Assembly (NCBI GenBank): GCA_963723235.1
Contig: CAVRPV010000014.1
Coordinates: 1 to 62,397, forward strand
From: CAIRTM01 sp963723235
GTDB lineage: Bacteria > Desulfobacterota > WTBG01 > CAIYCZ01 > CAIRTM01
Length of the DNA: 62,397 nucleotides
Direction of reading: 5' to 3'
Notes under the pieces: generated by a model
The model's database searches: none
What the model was told of the DNA's origin: nothing
Seen by the model: the letters and a program-made list of their open reading frames with translations, nothing else
Translations under genes and position numbers: made by a program
Shown: positions 9,991 through 19,930 of the stretch, one piece after another
Position numbering within the stretch: position 1 is the stretch's first letter
Layout: each line of letters starts with the position of its first letter

Positions 9991-10150
9991 GCCTGAAAAC
10001 CTGAAAAAAATTATTTCATATCTTTATCAAAATATTGTAGCCTGAGGTCAAAAAACAACAAAATACGAGAATCGTCTGTTAAACTTGTCCGTTATAAGAC
10101 ATTTCTTGAAGTCGATTATTATAAAAATGATTGGAAGTATCTTTTTTTGC

Positions 10151-10178
10151 TTGCAATTTGAAATTTCGTCACTATACT
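10151..10178 (+). promoter_or_regulatory. Sigma-70-like promoter upstream of the sigma factor gene
   Basis: TTGCAA and TATACT are 16 bases apart in an AT-rich stretch about 130 bases before the start codon. The rest of the 370-base spacer holds no gene that I can support. Confidence 0.5.
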
Positions 10179-10306
10179 TACCATAAATAAGACAACAAGT
10201 AAGGATAGTACAAAAGAAAAAATAGCATACAGAACGCGCTGAGAACCAACGACGAATACAGGTCAGCCACCGGGAAAAAGATGCAACCTTTGGGGAGGGT
10301 CATCGT

Positions 10307-11074
10307 ATGCCGAATGCAGGACTAGCCGCTGAAGCTTTTCCAGATAGACTTGTGATGAGCAAACGGGGCAAGAAAAAAAGCGACGCGGTTATCATGAAAT
10401 ATGCGCCGCTGATCAAGTATATAGCCACCCGTATAGCCGCCCGGCTGCCCATGCACATCGAAATTCAGGATTTGATCAACTCCGGTGTGCTGGGATTGAT
10501 GGATGCCATTGAAAAATTTGACCCTGACAAAGGTGTCAAATTTGAAACCTATGCCGAGTACCGCATTAAGGGTTCAATTCTTGACAGCCTGCGCGCACTG
10601 GATTGGGTGCCGCGCTCAGTCCGCAAGGTTGCGACCCTGCTGGAGAACACCTACGCTGATCTGGAAAGAAAACTGGGGCGGCCTGCCCGGGACGAAGAAG
10701 TTGCCGAGGCCATGGATGTTGAAGTCGAGAAGCTGCATAAGCTTATGAGCCGCGTCAGTCATGTTGCCATGGTCAGTCTGGATCGTGATACCAGGAATAA
10801 CACGCAGACCTCGCTGCTGGACCGGCTGATAAATCCGGATGATGCTTCGGGATTTGACAAGCTGGACACTGAGGAATTACGCGACGTACTGGCTGAAAGC
10901 GTTGAGCGGCTGCCCGAGAAGGAGCAGGCTGTGGTCGCGATGTATTATTACAACGAAATGACCATGAAGGAAATCGGCAAAGTGCTCAACTTGACTGAAT
11001 CGCGAGTTTCACAGATACATACCAAAGCGGTTCTGCGTCTGCGCGGCAAACTTCGCAAGTTTTATTACTGTTGA
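10307..11074 (+). CDS. RNA polymerase sigma factor, FliA/WhiG type (sigma-28 group)
   Basis: This 255-residue alternative sigma factor has region 2 as YAPLIKYIATRIAARLPMHI, then a DLINSGVLGLMDAIEKFDP core. The region 3 segment includes LDSLRALDWVPRSVRK, the FliA signature. Region 4 has the helix-turn-helix NEMTMKEIGKVLNLTESRVS. The start has a GGGGAGG site. In related bacteria this group controls flagellar or type-IV-pilus-linked genes. No flagellar gene lies nearby; FmdB and a short conserved protein follow. Confidence 0.85.
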   Translation: MPNAGLAAEAFPDRLVMSKRGKKKSDAVIMKYAPLIKYIATRIAARLPMHIEIQDLINSGVLGLMDAIEKFDPDKGVKFETYAEYRIKGSILDSLRALDWVPRSVRKVATLLENTYADLERKLGRPARDEEVAEAMDVEVEKLHKLMSRVSHVAMVSLDRDTRNNTQTSLLDRLINPDDASGFDKLDTEELRDVLAESVERLPEKEQAVVAMYYYNEMTMKEIGKVLNLTESRVSQIHTKAVLRLRGKLRKFYYC

Positions 11075-11233
11075 GCGACGCTTTCCCCGCCGGCAGGCTG
11101 TGCCCGCATTGCCGTCCCCTCGCCGATTCCGGCGGATGTTTCCCCGTAAGGTGACCGGTTTGAATGATGGTTGTATCGGCAGGTATGGCCACAGCCGGAC
11201 CCAGAGAACCTGCAGCAGAAAAGGAGCAGGAAC

Positions 11234-11686
11234 GTGCCTGTATATGAATTTCATTGTGAGCCGTGCAATACGCTCTTCAGCTTTTACTCGAAAACCATCC
11301 GTTCTTCCGCAGACTGCCCGGTTTGTCCGCGCTGCGGCGGCGGCCTGCGCAAGCGCGTAACCAGTTTCAGCGTGTTAGAGCGCAGCAGGAACGTGCAATC
11401 CCTTGAGAAGTTGCCCTTTAATCAGCAGCGTCTTGCCGATGGAATGCAAAAATTCAGGGCTGAACATGAACGCCTGCGGGATGAGGATCCGGCGCGCGCG
11501 GCGGGCATGCTGAAAAAATTTTCACGCTGGCTGGGCGGCGCTCACCTGGAAGAGGATAAAAAGCGGGCTATGCAGCGCGTGCTTGAATCCGATGATTCGC
11601 TCGCGCAGAAGATCGACGCACTTGAGTCTCTGTCGCACGCGGATGATGATGGGCCCGTGCGGGATGAGCATCTTTACGAATACTGA
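11234..11686 (+). CDS. FmdB-type zinc ribbon protein
   Basis: The start is a GTG behind AAGGAG, giving VPVYEFHCEPCNTLFSF. The zinc ribbon is made by CEPC and CPRCGGG. After the ribbon there is a long charged helical tail of about 100 residues, longer than in a bare FmdB domain. It is often annotated as a regulatory protein; the actual role is unknown. It ends four bases before the next gene. Confidence 0.75.
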   Translation: MPVYEFHCEPCNTLFSFYSKTIRSSADCPVCPRCGGGLRKRVTSFSVLERSRNVQSLEKLPFNQQRLADGMQKFRAEHERLRDEDPARAAGMLKKFSRWLGGAHLEEDKKRAMQRVLESDDSLAQKIDALESLSHADDDGPVRDEHLYEY

Positions 11687-11690
11687 AGCC

Positions 11691-11954
11691 ATGGCCAAAC
11701 ATACGCACAGCTTTGTTGAGAAATACACAGGTATGCTGTGCTTCGGCGCATCGCGCCAACAGGATGTGGACACACTCATCTGCTGCCTGCAGAAATTCAG
11801 TGATGATCAGGTAATGGAAGCCCTTGTTCCGCGCCTGAGTGACGATGATCGCGAGCGGATTTTCAATATGTTGACCGAAATCCTGAAAGAATATTTTTCC
11901 GAAGACGAATACCATCGCCTTTTTTTAAAAGACACCCCCGCCCCGAGCGAGTAG
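11691..11954 (+). CDS. Small conserved cytoplasmic protein
   Basis: The protein has 87 residues (MAKHTHSFVEKYTGM...). It is helical, acidic towards the C-terminus and has no membrane segment. I recall similar short proteins (HSFVEKYTG... and LVPRLSDDD) in deltaproteobacterial genomes without an assigned function. It is probably co-transcribed with the FmdB gene. The long upstream in-frame extension overlaps FmdB and is not likely to be used. Confidence 0.6.
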   Translation: MAKHTHSFVEKYTGMLCFGASRQQDVDTLICCLQKFSDDQVMEALVPRLSDDDRERIFNMLTEILKEYFSEDEYHRLFLKDTPAPSE

Positions 11955-11982
11955 CCTGCCCAGCGAAAAAATCCTTATCGAA

Positions 11983-12029
11983 ATCGCTATCGGTTTTTTA
12001 AAATCCTCGATTTCTTTCCCGATAGCGAT
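11983..12029. repeat. Inverted repeat, possible terminator
   Basis: ATCGCTATCGG pairs with CCGATAGCGAT across 25 bases, and a run of T follows the first arm. An inner pair (GAAATCG / CGATTTC) is possible. It may end the sigma-FmdB unit. Confidence 0.4.
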
Positions 12030-12145
12030 GCACTTCAAACGGATGAACAGAAGAATGCCGTTGTGATTTAGCGCTTGCCATCGGGCTTTAAGTATACTAA
12101 GTGGTAGCCTGAGTTTGACATTTTTTATACAGGAGCCATTGCCGT

Positions 12146-13345
12146 ATGTTTACCAGTCAACAGCTTGAGCGCTACGCTGATGTTTTGCTGTGGGGCATGC
12201 AGAAGGCCCGGACAAAATCGTTTAAAAAAGCCGACATCGTTATGGTGCGCTTTAACCAGCGCGCTGTTAAGCTGGCGGAACTGCTGCAGGTTCGCCTGCT
12301 TGACAGGCGCCTGAATACCATGCTGCGCATGCTGGCGACCGACCGGATGGAGTATGACTTCTTTTCACGTGCCGATAAGGAGCAGCTGAGTTTCATCGCG
12401 CCGGGTGAAAAGGAAATGGTAAAAAATTTGAACGGGACCATTTTTTTAAATGCGCCCGAGTCCCTGACGCATCTGCAGACGATCGATTCGCGCAGAATAA
12501 CCGCAGCTGTGATCGCCCGCAAGCCGCTGCGTGATATTTTGACCCAACGCGAGGAACAGGGACTTTTCGGTTGGACCCTGTGTTCTCTGACCACGCCGCA
12601 GCTGGCACGCCATGCCGCCATGTCGCAGAAACAGTATACTGAACAGATCGTCAAAGCCTGCTACCTGAATGCCCCGGACGCTGTTTCGAAATGGGAGGAG
12701 ATTTTCAGAAATGCCCGCGAAATCAAGCAGTGGCTCAACAGTATGCGCATAACCAGCTATCATGTTCAGTCAGCGCGTATCGATCTCCGCGTGGGTCATG
12801 GCCTGCAGCGTCGCTGGATCGGCATTTCCGGCCATAATATTCCCAGCTTTGAACTGTTCATTTCTCCTGACTGGCGCCAGACCGAGGGCGTGTTTTTCGC
12901 CAATCAACCCTCGTACCGCAACGGCAACCTGGTTCGCGATGTGCGCCTGGAGTTTAAAAACGGTTCCGTCTGCGCGGTTGACGCGGAGTACGGGCGTGCC
13001 TTTGTGCAGGAGCAGGTCGGCATGGATGCCGGGGCTGCACGGCTGGGTGAGTTTTCCCTTACCGATATCAGGTTCTCAAAAATAGACCGGTTCATGGCTG
13101 ATACCCTGTTTGATGAAAATTTCGGCGGTGCGTACGGCAATTGCCACATTGCCCTGGGCGCATCCTATTCAGACACGTTTCGCGGCAGGCCGGCCCTGCT
13201 GACGAAAAAGTTCAAGCAGCAGCTGGGCTTTAATGACTCGGCCCTGCACTGGGATCTGGTGAACACGGAAAACAAAACCGTTACCGCGCATTTGGCCGGC
13301 GGCCGCACGCAGGTTATTTATGAAAACGGCCGCTTCAAGATTTAA
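12146..13345 (+). CDS. Aminopeptidase, M29 (thermophilic) family
   Basis: The protein has 399 residues, the usual length. The C-terminal metal-binding region is recognisable: GHNIPSFELFISPDWRQTEG, LGEFSLTDIRFSKIDR, LFDENFGGAYGNCHIALG, then SALHWDLVN with the His and Asp ligands. It belongs to the cobalt/zinc-dependent aminopeptidases that trim peptides in the cytoplasm. The stop codon lies inside the first bases of repeat R1. Confidence 0.85.
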   Translation: MFTSQQLERYADVLLWGMQKARTKSFKKADIVMVRFNQRAVKLAELLQVRLLDRRLNTMLRMLATDRMEYDFFSRADKEQLSFIAPGEKEMVKNLNGTIFLNAPESLTHLQTIDSRRITAAVIARKPLRDILTQREEQGLFGWTLCSLTTPQLARHAAMSQKQYTEQIVKACYLNAPDAVSKWEEIFRNAREIKQWLNSMRITSYHVQSARIDLRVGHGLQRRWIGISGHNIPSFELFISPDWRQTEGVFFANQPSYRNGNLVRDVRLEFKNGSVCAVDAEYGRAFVQEQVGMDAGAARLGEFSLTDIRFSKIDRFMADTLFDENFGGAYGNCHIALGASYSDTFRGRPALLTKKFKQQLGFNDSALHWDLVNTENKTVTAHLAGGRTQVIYENGRFKI

Positions 13346-13467
13346 CGCACTCGGAAAAAACCCGGATGCTGCGTTGCGCCGCATCCTCAGTCATTGGGGC
13401 GTACAATACGTACGCCTCATTCCTTCGGACTTGCGCGCCTTGCCTACGGTCTTTTTTCGAGCGCGTT
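13344..13467. repeat. Palindromic interspersed repeat, copy R1
   Basis: The end stem is AACGCACTCGGAAAAA against TTTTTCGAGCGCGTT. The core has GCTGCGTTGCGCC, GGCGTACAATACGTACGCC and TTGCGCGCCTTGC, shared with R2 to R5. It is followed by a sequence (GAATTTTTACGACTTCATCAA at 13582) that also follows R2. The remaining spacer to purM (about 290 bases) holds a GGTGCGCCATGCGCACC palindrome and no gene. Confidence 0.75.
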
Positions 13468-13760
13468 TTGAACGTGTTTATTGGAATTTTTTAAGCCTTG
13501 GCGTGATGGTGCGCCATGCGCACCATCAAAAACCTTTTACGGCGGTGCGCACGGCGCACCCTTGGTCTGCACCGGCGTGACGAATTTTTACGACTTCATC
13601 AACCTTTGAGCCTGATCTTTTTCCTCCCGACTCCGAACTTCAGGCTCCCAACTTTTTTATATTGTATTCAGGCGGACTATGCTATTATTGCTTGCTGAGT
13701 GTGCGAGCAGTCGGCACTGAAACGATTTTATAGCAGATATTATGGAAAGATACGGAAGCT

Positions 13761-14810
13761 ATGGAGAAGAAACTTACCTATAAGGACGCCGGGGTTGATA
13801 TTGATGCGGCGGATGAATTTATCGATTCAGTCAAGCGCATCGTTAAGCCCACATTTCGCCCCGAGGTTTTGACCGGCATCGGGGGTTTCGGCAGTCAGTT
13901 CGCGCTGAATATGCAGAAATATAAAGAACCCGTGCTGGTTGCCTCAACCGACGGAGTGGGTACGAAGTTGCGGCTGGCGTTTATGCTCAACCGTCATGAT
14001 ACCATCGGTATTGACCTGGTCGCGATGTGCGTCAATGATATCATTGTGCAGGGTGCCGAACCGCTGTTCATGCTGGACTACCTGGCAACCGGCAAGCTTG
14101 ACAAAGGCGTGCTGGTTGATGTTGTGCGCGGTATCGCTCAAGGATGCCAGGAAGCCGGATGCTCACTTGTCGGCGGAGAAACCGCTGAGATGCCTTCATT
14201 TTATGCCGACGGCGAGTACGATATCGCCGGTTTTGTGGTCGGTGCTGTTGAGCGTGAAAAAATCATTGACGGTTCCCTGGTTGCCGTCGGCGACACCGTT
14301 ATCGGGATAGCATCCAGCGGTGTGCATTCAAACGGCCTGTCGCTGGCACGCAAGGTTGCTTTTGATATCAAGGGGCTTGAGCCGCATGATCATATCGATG
14401 AGCTGGGATGCACCATTGGGGAAGAGCTGCTGCGGCCCACGCGTATTTATGTCAAGACAGTCTTGAACCTTATGCGCGATTTCAATATTCACGCCATAGC
14501 GCATATAACCGGCGGCGGATTGGCGGACAATGTTGCGCGTGTTCTGCCCAAGGGCTGCCTGGCCAATATAAGGATGGGCTGCTGGAAGGTGCCGCCGATT
14601 TTCGAGCTGCTGCAGCAATGGGGCGGCATTGAGATGCCCGAGATGCTCAGGACCTTTAACTGCGGCGTCGGGCTGGTGCTGATTGTCAGCGCTGCGGATG
14701 CGGACGATGTCCTGGTGCGCTTACATGGCCTCAATGAAGAAGCCTGTGTGATCGGCACGGTAGAGAGTAAGCAGCACCGCGGCAAAAGCGTTACGATTAC
14801 TGCGCCTTAA
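13761..14810 (+). CDS. purM: Phosphoribosylformylglycinamidine cyclo-ligase (AIR synthetase)
   Basis: This enzyme closes the imidazole ring in purine synthesis, making AIR from FGAM with ATP. The start MEKKLTYKDAGVDIDAADEF is typical. Family motifs include STDGVGTKLRLAF, HDTIGIDLVAMCVNDI, LVGGETAEMPSFY and the C-terminal HITGGGLADNVARVLP. The length of 349 residues is normal. Its 3' end overlaps the convergent psd gene by 14 bases. Confidence 0.96.
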   Translation: MEKKLTYKDAGVDIDAADEFIDSVKRIVKPTFRPEVLTGIGGFGSQFALNMQKYKEPVLVASTDGVGTKLRLAFMLNRHDTIGIDLVAMCVNDIIVQGAEPLFMLDYLATGKLDKGVLVDVVRGIAQGCQEAGCSLVGGETAEMPSFYADGEYDIAGFVVGAVEREKIIDGSLVAVGDTVIGIASSGVHSNGLSLARKVAFDIKGLEPHDHIDELGCTIGEELLRPTRIYVKTVLNLMRDFNIHAIAHITGGGLADNVARVLPKGCLANIRMGCWKVPPIFELLQQWGGIEMPEMLRTFNCGVGLVLIVSAADADDVLVRLHGLNEEACVIGTVESKQHRGKSVTITAP

Positions 14811-15475
14811 GCCTGGCCATCACGGTTATGCCGGCCGTAACTTTCTGGCCGCTTTTTACCAGGATTTCACTGCCGGGCGGACAGAACAGGTCAACGCGTG
14901 AACCGAACCTGATAATATTGATCCGCTCTCCCTGCACGACGACATCCTCTTTCTTCTTGTAAAATACGATTCTGCGTGCAATCAGTCCCGCAATAAACCT
15001 GACCGCAATTTTTACGTCTCCCTCCTGCGAGCGAATGCCGATCAGCAGGTTTTCGTTGTCCTCGGATGCCTTTTCCTTGAATGCATTGATGAATTTACCG
15101 GGATTGTATTGAACGTAATCAATTGTGCCGGAAAGCGGTGTGCGGTTTACATGCACGTTGAAAACAGACATAAAAATGCTGATGCGTTGCGCGGGGGCTT
15201 GCAGGTAGCAGTTTTCCGTAACGTTTTTGACATCAATGACGGTTCCGTCCGCCGGTGAAATCAGGGCATGGTCATCCCTGGTCGGGACCCGTTCCGGATC
15301 CCTGAAGAAATAGAGACAAAACAGCAGGAAAAGAAAGCCCAAGATCGCCAGCGACAGAAAAGCACATCGCAGGGATTCCCCGGCTCAGCCAGACGCCTGT
15401 CATGCATACGAGCACAATAGCGCAGACAGTATAGATGATGGGATAGCCCTCACGGGCAATCAAAGGGTACTGCAT
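14797..15475 (-). CDS. psd: Phosphatidylserine decarboxylase, short form, one frameshift
   Basis: This proenzyme makes phosphatidylethanolamine at the membrane. The N-terminal hydrophobic region (MQYPLIAREGYPIIYTV...) is followed by YFFRDPERVPTRDDHALISP, a PADGTV motif, IFMSVFNVHVNRTP and, near the end, RFGSRVDLFCPPG, where the Gly-Ser bond is the expected self-cleavage site that makes the pyruvoyl group. Removing one T from TTTT near 15358 joins the halves. The length of about 225 residues fits the short archaeal/alphaproteobacterial-like class. It lies downstream of radA on the same strand. Confidence 0.9.
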
Positions 15476-15567
15476 AGAGAGGCTCCTTTCAGGAACTGTA
15501 GCGTTGTGCCGCTGAAGCGGCACGGAAAACAGCGCATGTTGCGCACGTGTTGTTCTGGAGCGCGACG

Positions 15568-16936
15568 TTAGCGCAGCTTAAAGATATAATCAACCATATT
15601 TTGTACGGAATTGACGCTGATACATTCAATCGTATGTTTTCCGGCTATGTTTTTTTTGCTGGCGTTCCGGCAAAATGCAGCGCTTGAATCCCAGGCGCGC
15701 GGCTTCATTGATGCGTGTCGAGATCTGGCTGACGGCGCGCACCTCTCCGGTCAGGCCCACTTCTCCGCACAGCACCATATCAGGGGGCACCTGCTGGTCA
15801 AGCCGGCTTGATATGATCGCGGCAACAATGCCCAGGTCAACGGCCGGTTCATTGACGCGAATGCCGCCGGCAACATTGATAAAAACATCCTGGTTGAAGA
15901 GTTTTATGCCGATCTTTTTTTCAAGCACGGCAATCAGAAGCGAGGTTTTATTCTGATCAATGCCGATTGCGGTTCGGCGGGGCATTGCCAGGGGTGTGGG
16001 TGCGACCAGGGCCTGGATTTCAATCAGAATCGGACGGGTGCCCTCAATGCTGGGAACGATAGCGGAGCCGGGGCTCTGTTTTGTGCGCTCAGAAATGAAG
16101 AGCTCAGAGGGACTTGCTACCTCAACCAGACCTGTTGAGCTCATTTCAAAAACCCCGATTTCATCCGTCGAGCCGAACCTGTTTTTTACCGCCCTCAGAA
16201 TCCGGTAGTTGTGCCCGCGGTCACCCTCAAAATACAGCACGGTGTCAACCATATGCTCCAGCACCCGAGGCCCGGCAATGGCACCGTCCTTGGTAACATG
16301 CCCGATCAGAAAGGTGGTTGTGTCGGTTCGTTTGGCAAGTTGAATCAGACGCGATGAGGTTTCGCGCAGCTGGCTTACACTTCCCGGGGCAGATTCAAGC
16401 TCTGGTGTGTACACGGTCTGGACTGAATCAATCACGAGCACGCTCGGTTCACATTCGTTGATATGCGTGCTGATATGCTCAAGCGAGGTCTCCGCCAGGA
16501 TCAATACGTTTTCCGGCAGGGGGCCCAGGCGTTCAGCGCGCATGCGGATCTGGCGGGCGGATTCCTCGCCGGAGACATACAGGACCTTGCGGCCGGCCTC
16601 GGAAAGTTTTGTCAGCGCCTGCAGTACCAGCGTGGATTTGCCGATACCGGGATCGCCGCCGATCAGAATCACGGCGCCCGGCACCAGACCGCCGCCCAGA
16701 ACCCGGTCAAGCTCGGAGATGCCGGTCGGCGTGCGGTCATCCTGCTGTGCAGTGATTGTATGCAGCGCACGTGGCGCGGCTCCTGTGGCCGATCTGGAAC
16801 CGCTCTGCTTAACCGGCTGTTTTTCCTCGTAAAACGTGTTCCATTGATCGCAGTCCGGGCAGTTGCCCAGCCATTTCGGCGATTGAGAACCGCAGAATGA
16901 ACACGTGTACACTGTTTTGATCTTGACCATAGCCAT
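15568..16936 (-). CDS. radA: DNA repair protein RadA (Sms)
   Basis: This is a RecA-like helicase for branch migration in recombination. It has the N-terminal zinc finger CSFCGSQSPKWLGNCPDC, the Walker A GGDPGIGKST, the RadA-specific KNRFGST motif and a Lon-like C-terminal domain (GGIRVNEPAVDLGIVAAI). The raw frame stops early after the lysines; removing one A from the eight-base A run near 15650 restores a longer tail ending at 15568. The start MAMVKIK at 16936 is preferred to the ATG at 16978. Confidence 0.92.
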
Positions 16937-17057
16937 GTCTATGCCTTGTGGCGTTTGAGCATGCCCCGCATGCAGCATTTGGTTGAGTTGTGTATTGTAG
17001 CAGGTGTCTTGATTCTGTCAAATGATATGCAGTCCAGCTCTTGTTCAATCTTTTCTA

Positions 17058-17086
17058 TTGACTCATGAGAGCCGCTCTTTTATAGT
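17058..17086 (+). promoter_or_regulatory. Sigma-70-like promoter for the EF-G paralogue
   Basis: TTGACT and TATAGT are separated by 17 bases, 96 bases before the start codon. This is one of the best promoter matches in the window. Confidence 0.65.
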
Positions 17087-17181
17087 GAAAACTTGATTTA
17101 GACTAAAAAAAACAGCCAAATGGCAGTCTTTCCTGCACAGGTACCCCGCTCTTGACAACGCTTTGACACGAAAGGATTACC

Positions 17182-19263
17182 ATGAAGAAAAACGAACCGA
17201 GCAAAATTAGAAATATTGCGATTGTCGGTCACGGCAAATCCGGAAAAACATCGCTTGCAGAGGCAATGCTTTTTAGCGGCAAAGCTACTGATCGGCTGTG
17301 CAGGGTTGACAATGGCGAATCAGTGCTGGACTGGGAACAGGAGGAAAAAGACCGCCGCATGACCATCATGTGCGGATTGCATCATTTTGACTGGAAAAAA
17401 TGCTCGGTGAACGTTATTGATACGCCCGGGGATTCAAATTTTGTGGCCGATACGGTTAACAGCCTGCAGGTTGTCGACGCGGCCGTACTGGTTATCGACG
17501 CCAGTTCAGGCGTGCAGGTTATTACTGAGAAACTCTGGCAGCTTTTGAAAACTCATAAAGTTCCGACGGTGATTTTTATCAACAAACTCGACCGCGAAAA
17601 TACTGATTTTTATTCCGTTTTGGTGGACATTAAAAATACGCTGGGCGTCAATCTGACCCCGCTCACCATTCCAATCGGCAAGGAAGCCGGTTTTAACGGA
17701 CTGGTTGATCTTGTAAAGATGAAGGGCATGCGCTTCGCTGCGAATGATTCCGGCCAGCTGAACGAAGGGGACATCCCTGCGGACATGAGCGATCAGGTGG
17801 AAGAGCTGCGCCAGCAACTCATTGAAAATATCGCCGAATCCGATGAGGCTCTGCTTGAGAAGTACCTTGAGGGCGGCGACCTGTCACTCGATGAAATCAG
17901 CGCCACCATGAAAAAGGGGGTAGCAGACGCTGGCCTGATCGGCGTTATGTGCGGCAGCGCGGTCAAGAATTACGGCGTGCAGCCTCTCATGGATTTCATC
18001 GTACAGAATCTTCCCTCTCCGCTTGACAGGGCCGAGCTTGAAGTGCTTGACGCCAAAACCGGGGAACCGCGTACGGTCGCTCTCTCGGAGGGTGGTCCTT
18101 TGCTGGCCTATGTGTTTAAAACCATTGCCGATCCATATGCCGGGAAGCTGACCCTGTTCAGGGTGTTCTCGGGCGAATTGTCCTCAGATGCAAGCATATA
18201 TAACGCCACCCGGGACACCAAGGAAAAGTTCGGCAGCATTTTGCGCATTGAAGGCAAAAACCAGTCTGCCATCGATGCGGCTGTTGCCGGTGATATCGTG
18301 GCGGTCGCCAAATTGAAGGAAACCTCTACCGCTGATACGCTGTGCGAACCGGGTTCAGACGTCAGGTTTAAGGTTCTCAAATATCCCCGACCGGTTACCT
18401 CCTATGCCGTCATGGCCAAAAGTCGCGCGGACGAGGATAAAATGGCCAGCTCGCTGCACCGCCTGATGGAAGAGGACCCGACCCTGCTGCTTGAGAAAAA
18501 TGAAGCCACCAGGGAGTTTGTTCTCTCCGGTGTCGGCCAGGTGCATATCGATGTAACCGCAGCTCGCCTCAAGCGCAAGTTCGGTGTTGAAATTGAAATG
18601 AAACTGCCCAAAATTGCCTATAAGGAAACCATCAAGGGCAAGACACGTGTTCAGGGCAAGCATAAAAAGCAATCCGGCGGGCGCGGGCAGTTTGCGGATA
18701 CCTGGATTGAAATGGAACCGCTGCCCAGCGGCGGCGGATTTGAGTTTGTTGATAAGGTCGTTGGCGGCGCGATACCGCGCAACTATATCCCCGCGGTTGA
18801 AAAGGGTATCGCCAACCAGATGGTGACCGGCATTCTGGCCGGCTTTCCGATAGTGGATGTGCGTGTGAAGCTGGTTGACGGCGGTTACCACGATGTCGAT
18901 TCATCCGACATGGCATTTCAAATCGCCGGTTCCAAGGGTTTTAAGCTCGGTTTTGCGCAGTGCAATCCCATTCTTCTGGAACCGATCATGCAGGTTGAAA
19001 TTACCGTTCCGGATGACTTGACCGGTGATGTCATGGGCGATGTCAACAGCCGCCGTGGCCGCGTGCTGGGCATGGAGCAGGGCGTGGGCGGCCAGATGGT
19101 CAAAGCGCTGGTTCCGCAATCGGAGATGCTGACCTATTCGGCCGACCTTACCTCAATGACCAGCGGACGGGGCCTGTTTACCATGCAGTTTGATCATTAT
19201 GAAGAAATGCCGCATAATCTGGCAGAAAAAGTGATCGCCGCATCGCAGAAGGAAGAAAAATAA
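17182..19263 (+). CDS. Elongation factor G paralogue (EF-G2-like)
   Basis: This translational GTPase has 693 residues and all five EF-G domains. The P-loop is GHGKSGKTSLAEAM rather than the AHIDAGKTT of housekeeping EF-G, and the switch I Thr motif is RRMTIMCG. DTPGDSNF and NKLD are intact. This pattern marks the EF-G2 class found beside a standard fusA in many bacteria. The role is not certain: it may act in ribosome recycling or under stress. The neighbour downstream is an unknown conserved protein. Confidence 0.9.
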   Translation: MKKNEPSKIRNIAIVGHGKSGKTSLAEAMLFSGKATDRLCRVDNGESVLDWEQEEKDRRMTIMCGLHHFDWKKCSVNVIDTPGDSNFVADTVNSLQVVDAAVLVIDASSGVQVITEKLWQLLKTHKVPTVIFINKLDRENTDFYSVLVDIKNTLGVNLTPLTIPIGKEAGFNGLVDLVKMKGMRFAANDSGQLNEGDIPADMSDQVEELRQQLIENIAESDEALLEKYLEGGDLSLDEISATMKKGVADAGLIGVMCGSAVKNYGVQPLMDFIVQNLPSPLDRAELEVLDAKTGEPRTVALSEGGPLLAYVFKTIADPYAGKLTLFRVFSGELSSDASIYNATRDTKEKFGSILRIEGKNQSAIDAAVAGDIVAVAKLKETSTADTLCEPGSDVRFKVLKYPRPVTSYAVMAKSRADEDKMASSLHRLMEEDPTLLLEKNEATREFVLSGVGQVHIDVTAARLKRKFGVEIEMKLPKIAYKETIKGKTRVQGKHKKQSGGRGQFADTWIEMEPLPSGGGFEFVDKVVGGAIPRNYIPAVEKGIANQMVTGILAGFPIVDVRVKLVDGGYHDVDSSDMAFQIAGSKGFKLGFAQCNPILLEPIMQVEITVPDDLTGDVMGDVNSRRGRVLGMEQGVGGQMVKALVPQSEMLTYSADLTSMTSGRGLFTMQFDHYEEMPHNLAEKVIAASQKEEK

Positions 19264-19316
19264 ACGTTCGTTATGAATGCCTGACTGCGGGGCGTTTTGA
19301 GGAGGGCAGGTGCCGT

Positions 19317-19844
19317 ATGGAAGAGTCTGACTATCCCGAAACACAGCCGGATGAGCAGGAAGAATCCTCACTTGAAACATTCCCGGAAGAACTGATTGAG
19401 GATTTTGACAGCGGGCATGGTGCAATTAAAATTGATTCCATGACCGCCGTGGTGTCACGGATGGCGGTGAGCGACAAGATAAAACTTTCCCTGATCGGCA
19501 ATAAGGAAGCCCGCGGTCTGCTGATTAAAGAGAGTAACAAGATTGTTGTGAAGAATGTCCTTGAGAACCCGCGCGTGACCGATGATGAGGTCATCAGCTA
19601 CGCCGGCAACAAAAATCTCTCAGGCGAAGTAACGCGCATTGTGGCGAGCAAAAAGAAATTTTTGCAAATCTTCAAGGTCAAGTGTGCGTTGGTCGAAAAT
19701 CCCAAGACGCCTGTTCCGGCGGTGATGAAAATTATGCCCGGCCTGCCGGATCATGTATTAAGGGAGCTTGCCCGCAGCAGATCCGTTACCGGCGTTGTTA
19801 AGCTGACCGCCCGCCGGATTTTGACACAGCGTGGCAAGGTTTGA
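19317..19844 (+). CDS. Conserved protein of unknown function
   Basis: The protein has 175 residues. An acidic N-terminus (about 35 residues) leads into a helical domain with the phrases IGNKEARGLLIKESNKIVVK, VLENPRVTDDEVISYAGNKN, ALVENPKTPVPAVMKIMPGL and LRELARSRSVTGVVKLTARR. The recurring NP(R/K)(V/T)xxxE pattern suggests HEAT-like alpha-helical repeats. I have seen this type in deltaproteobacteria and acidobacteria without a function. It starts 53 bases after the EF-G paralogue and is probably co-transcribed. Confidence 0.65.
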   Translation: MEESDYPETQPDEQEESSLETFPEELIEDFDSGHGAIKIDSMTAVVSRMAVSDKIKLSLIGNKEARGLLIKESNKIVVKNVLENPRVTDDEVISYAGNKNLSGEVTRIVASKKKFLQIFKVKCALVENPKTPVPAVMKIMPGLPDHVLRELARSRSVTGVVKLTARRILTQRGKV

Positions 19845-19930
19845 TTGACAGGCCGCGTTGCAGGTTTATTTGTTTCTGCTTCGTGTTTGTGAAGTGACCC
19901 GATCCGGGTCGAAGGTATAGAGGCAATCTC

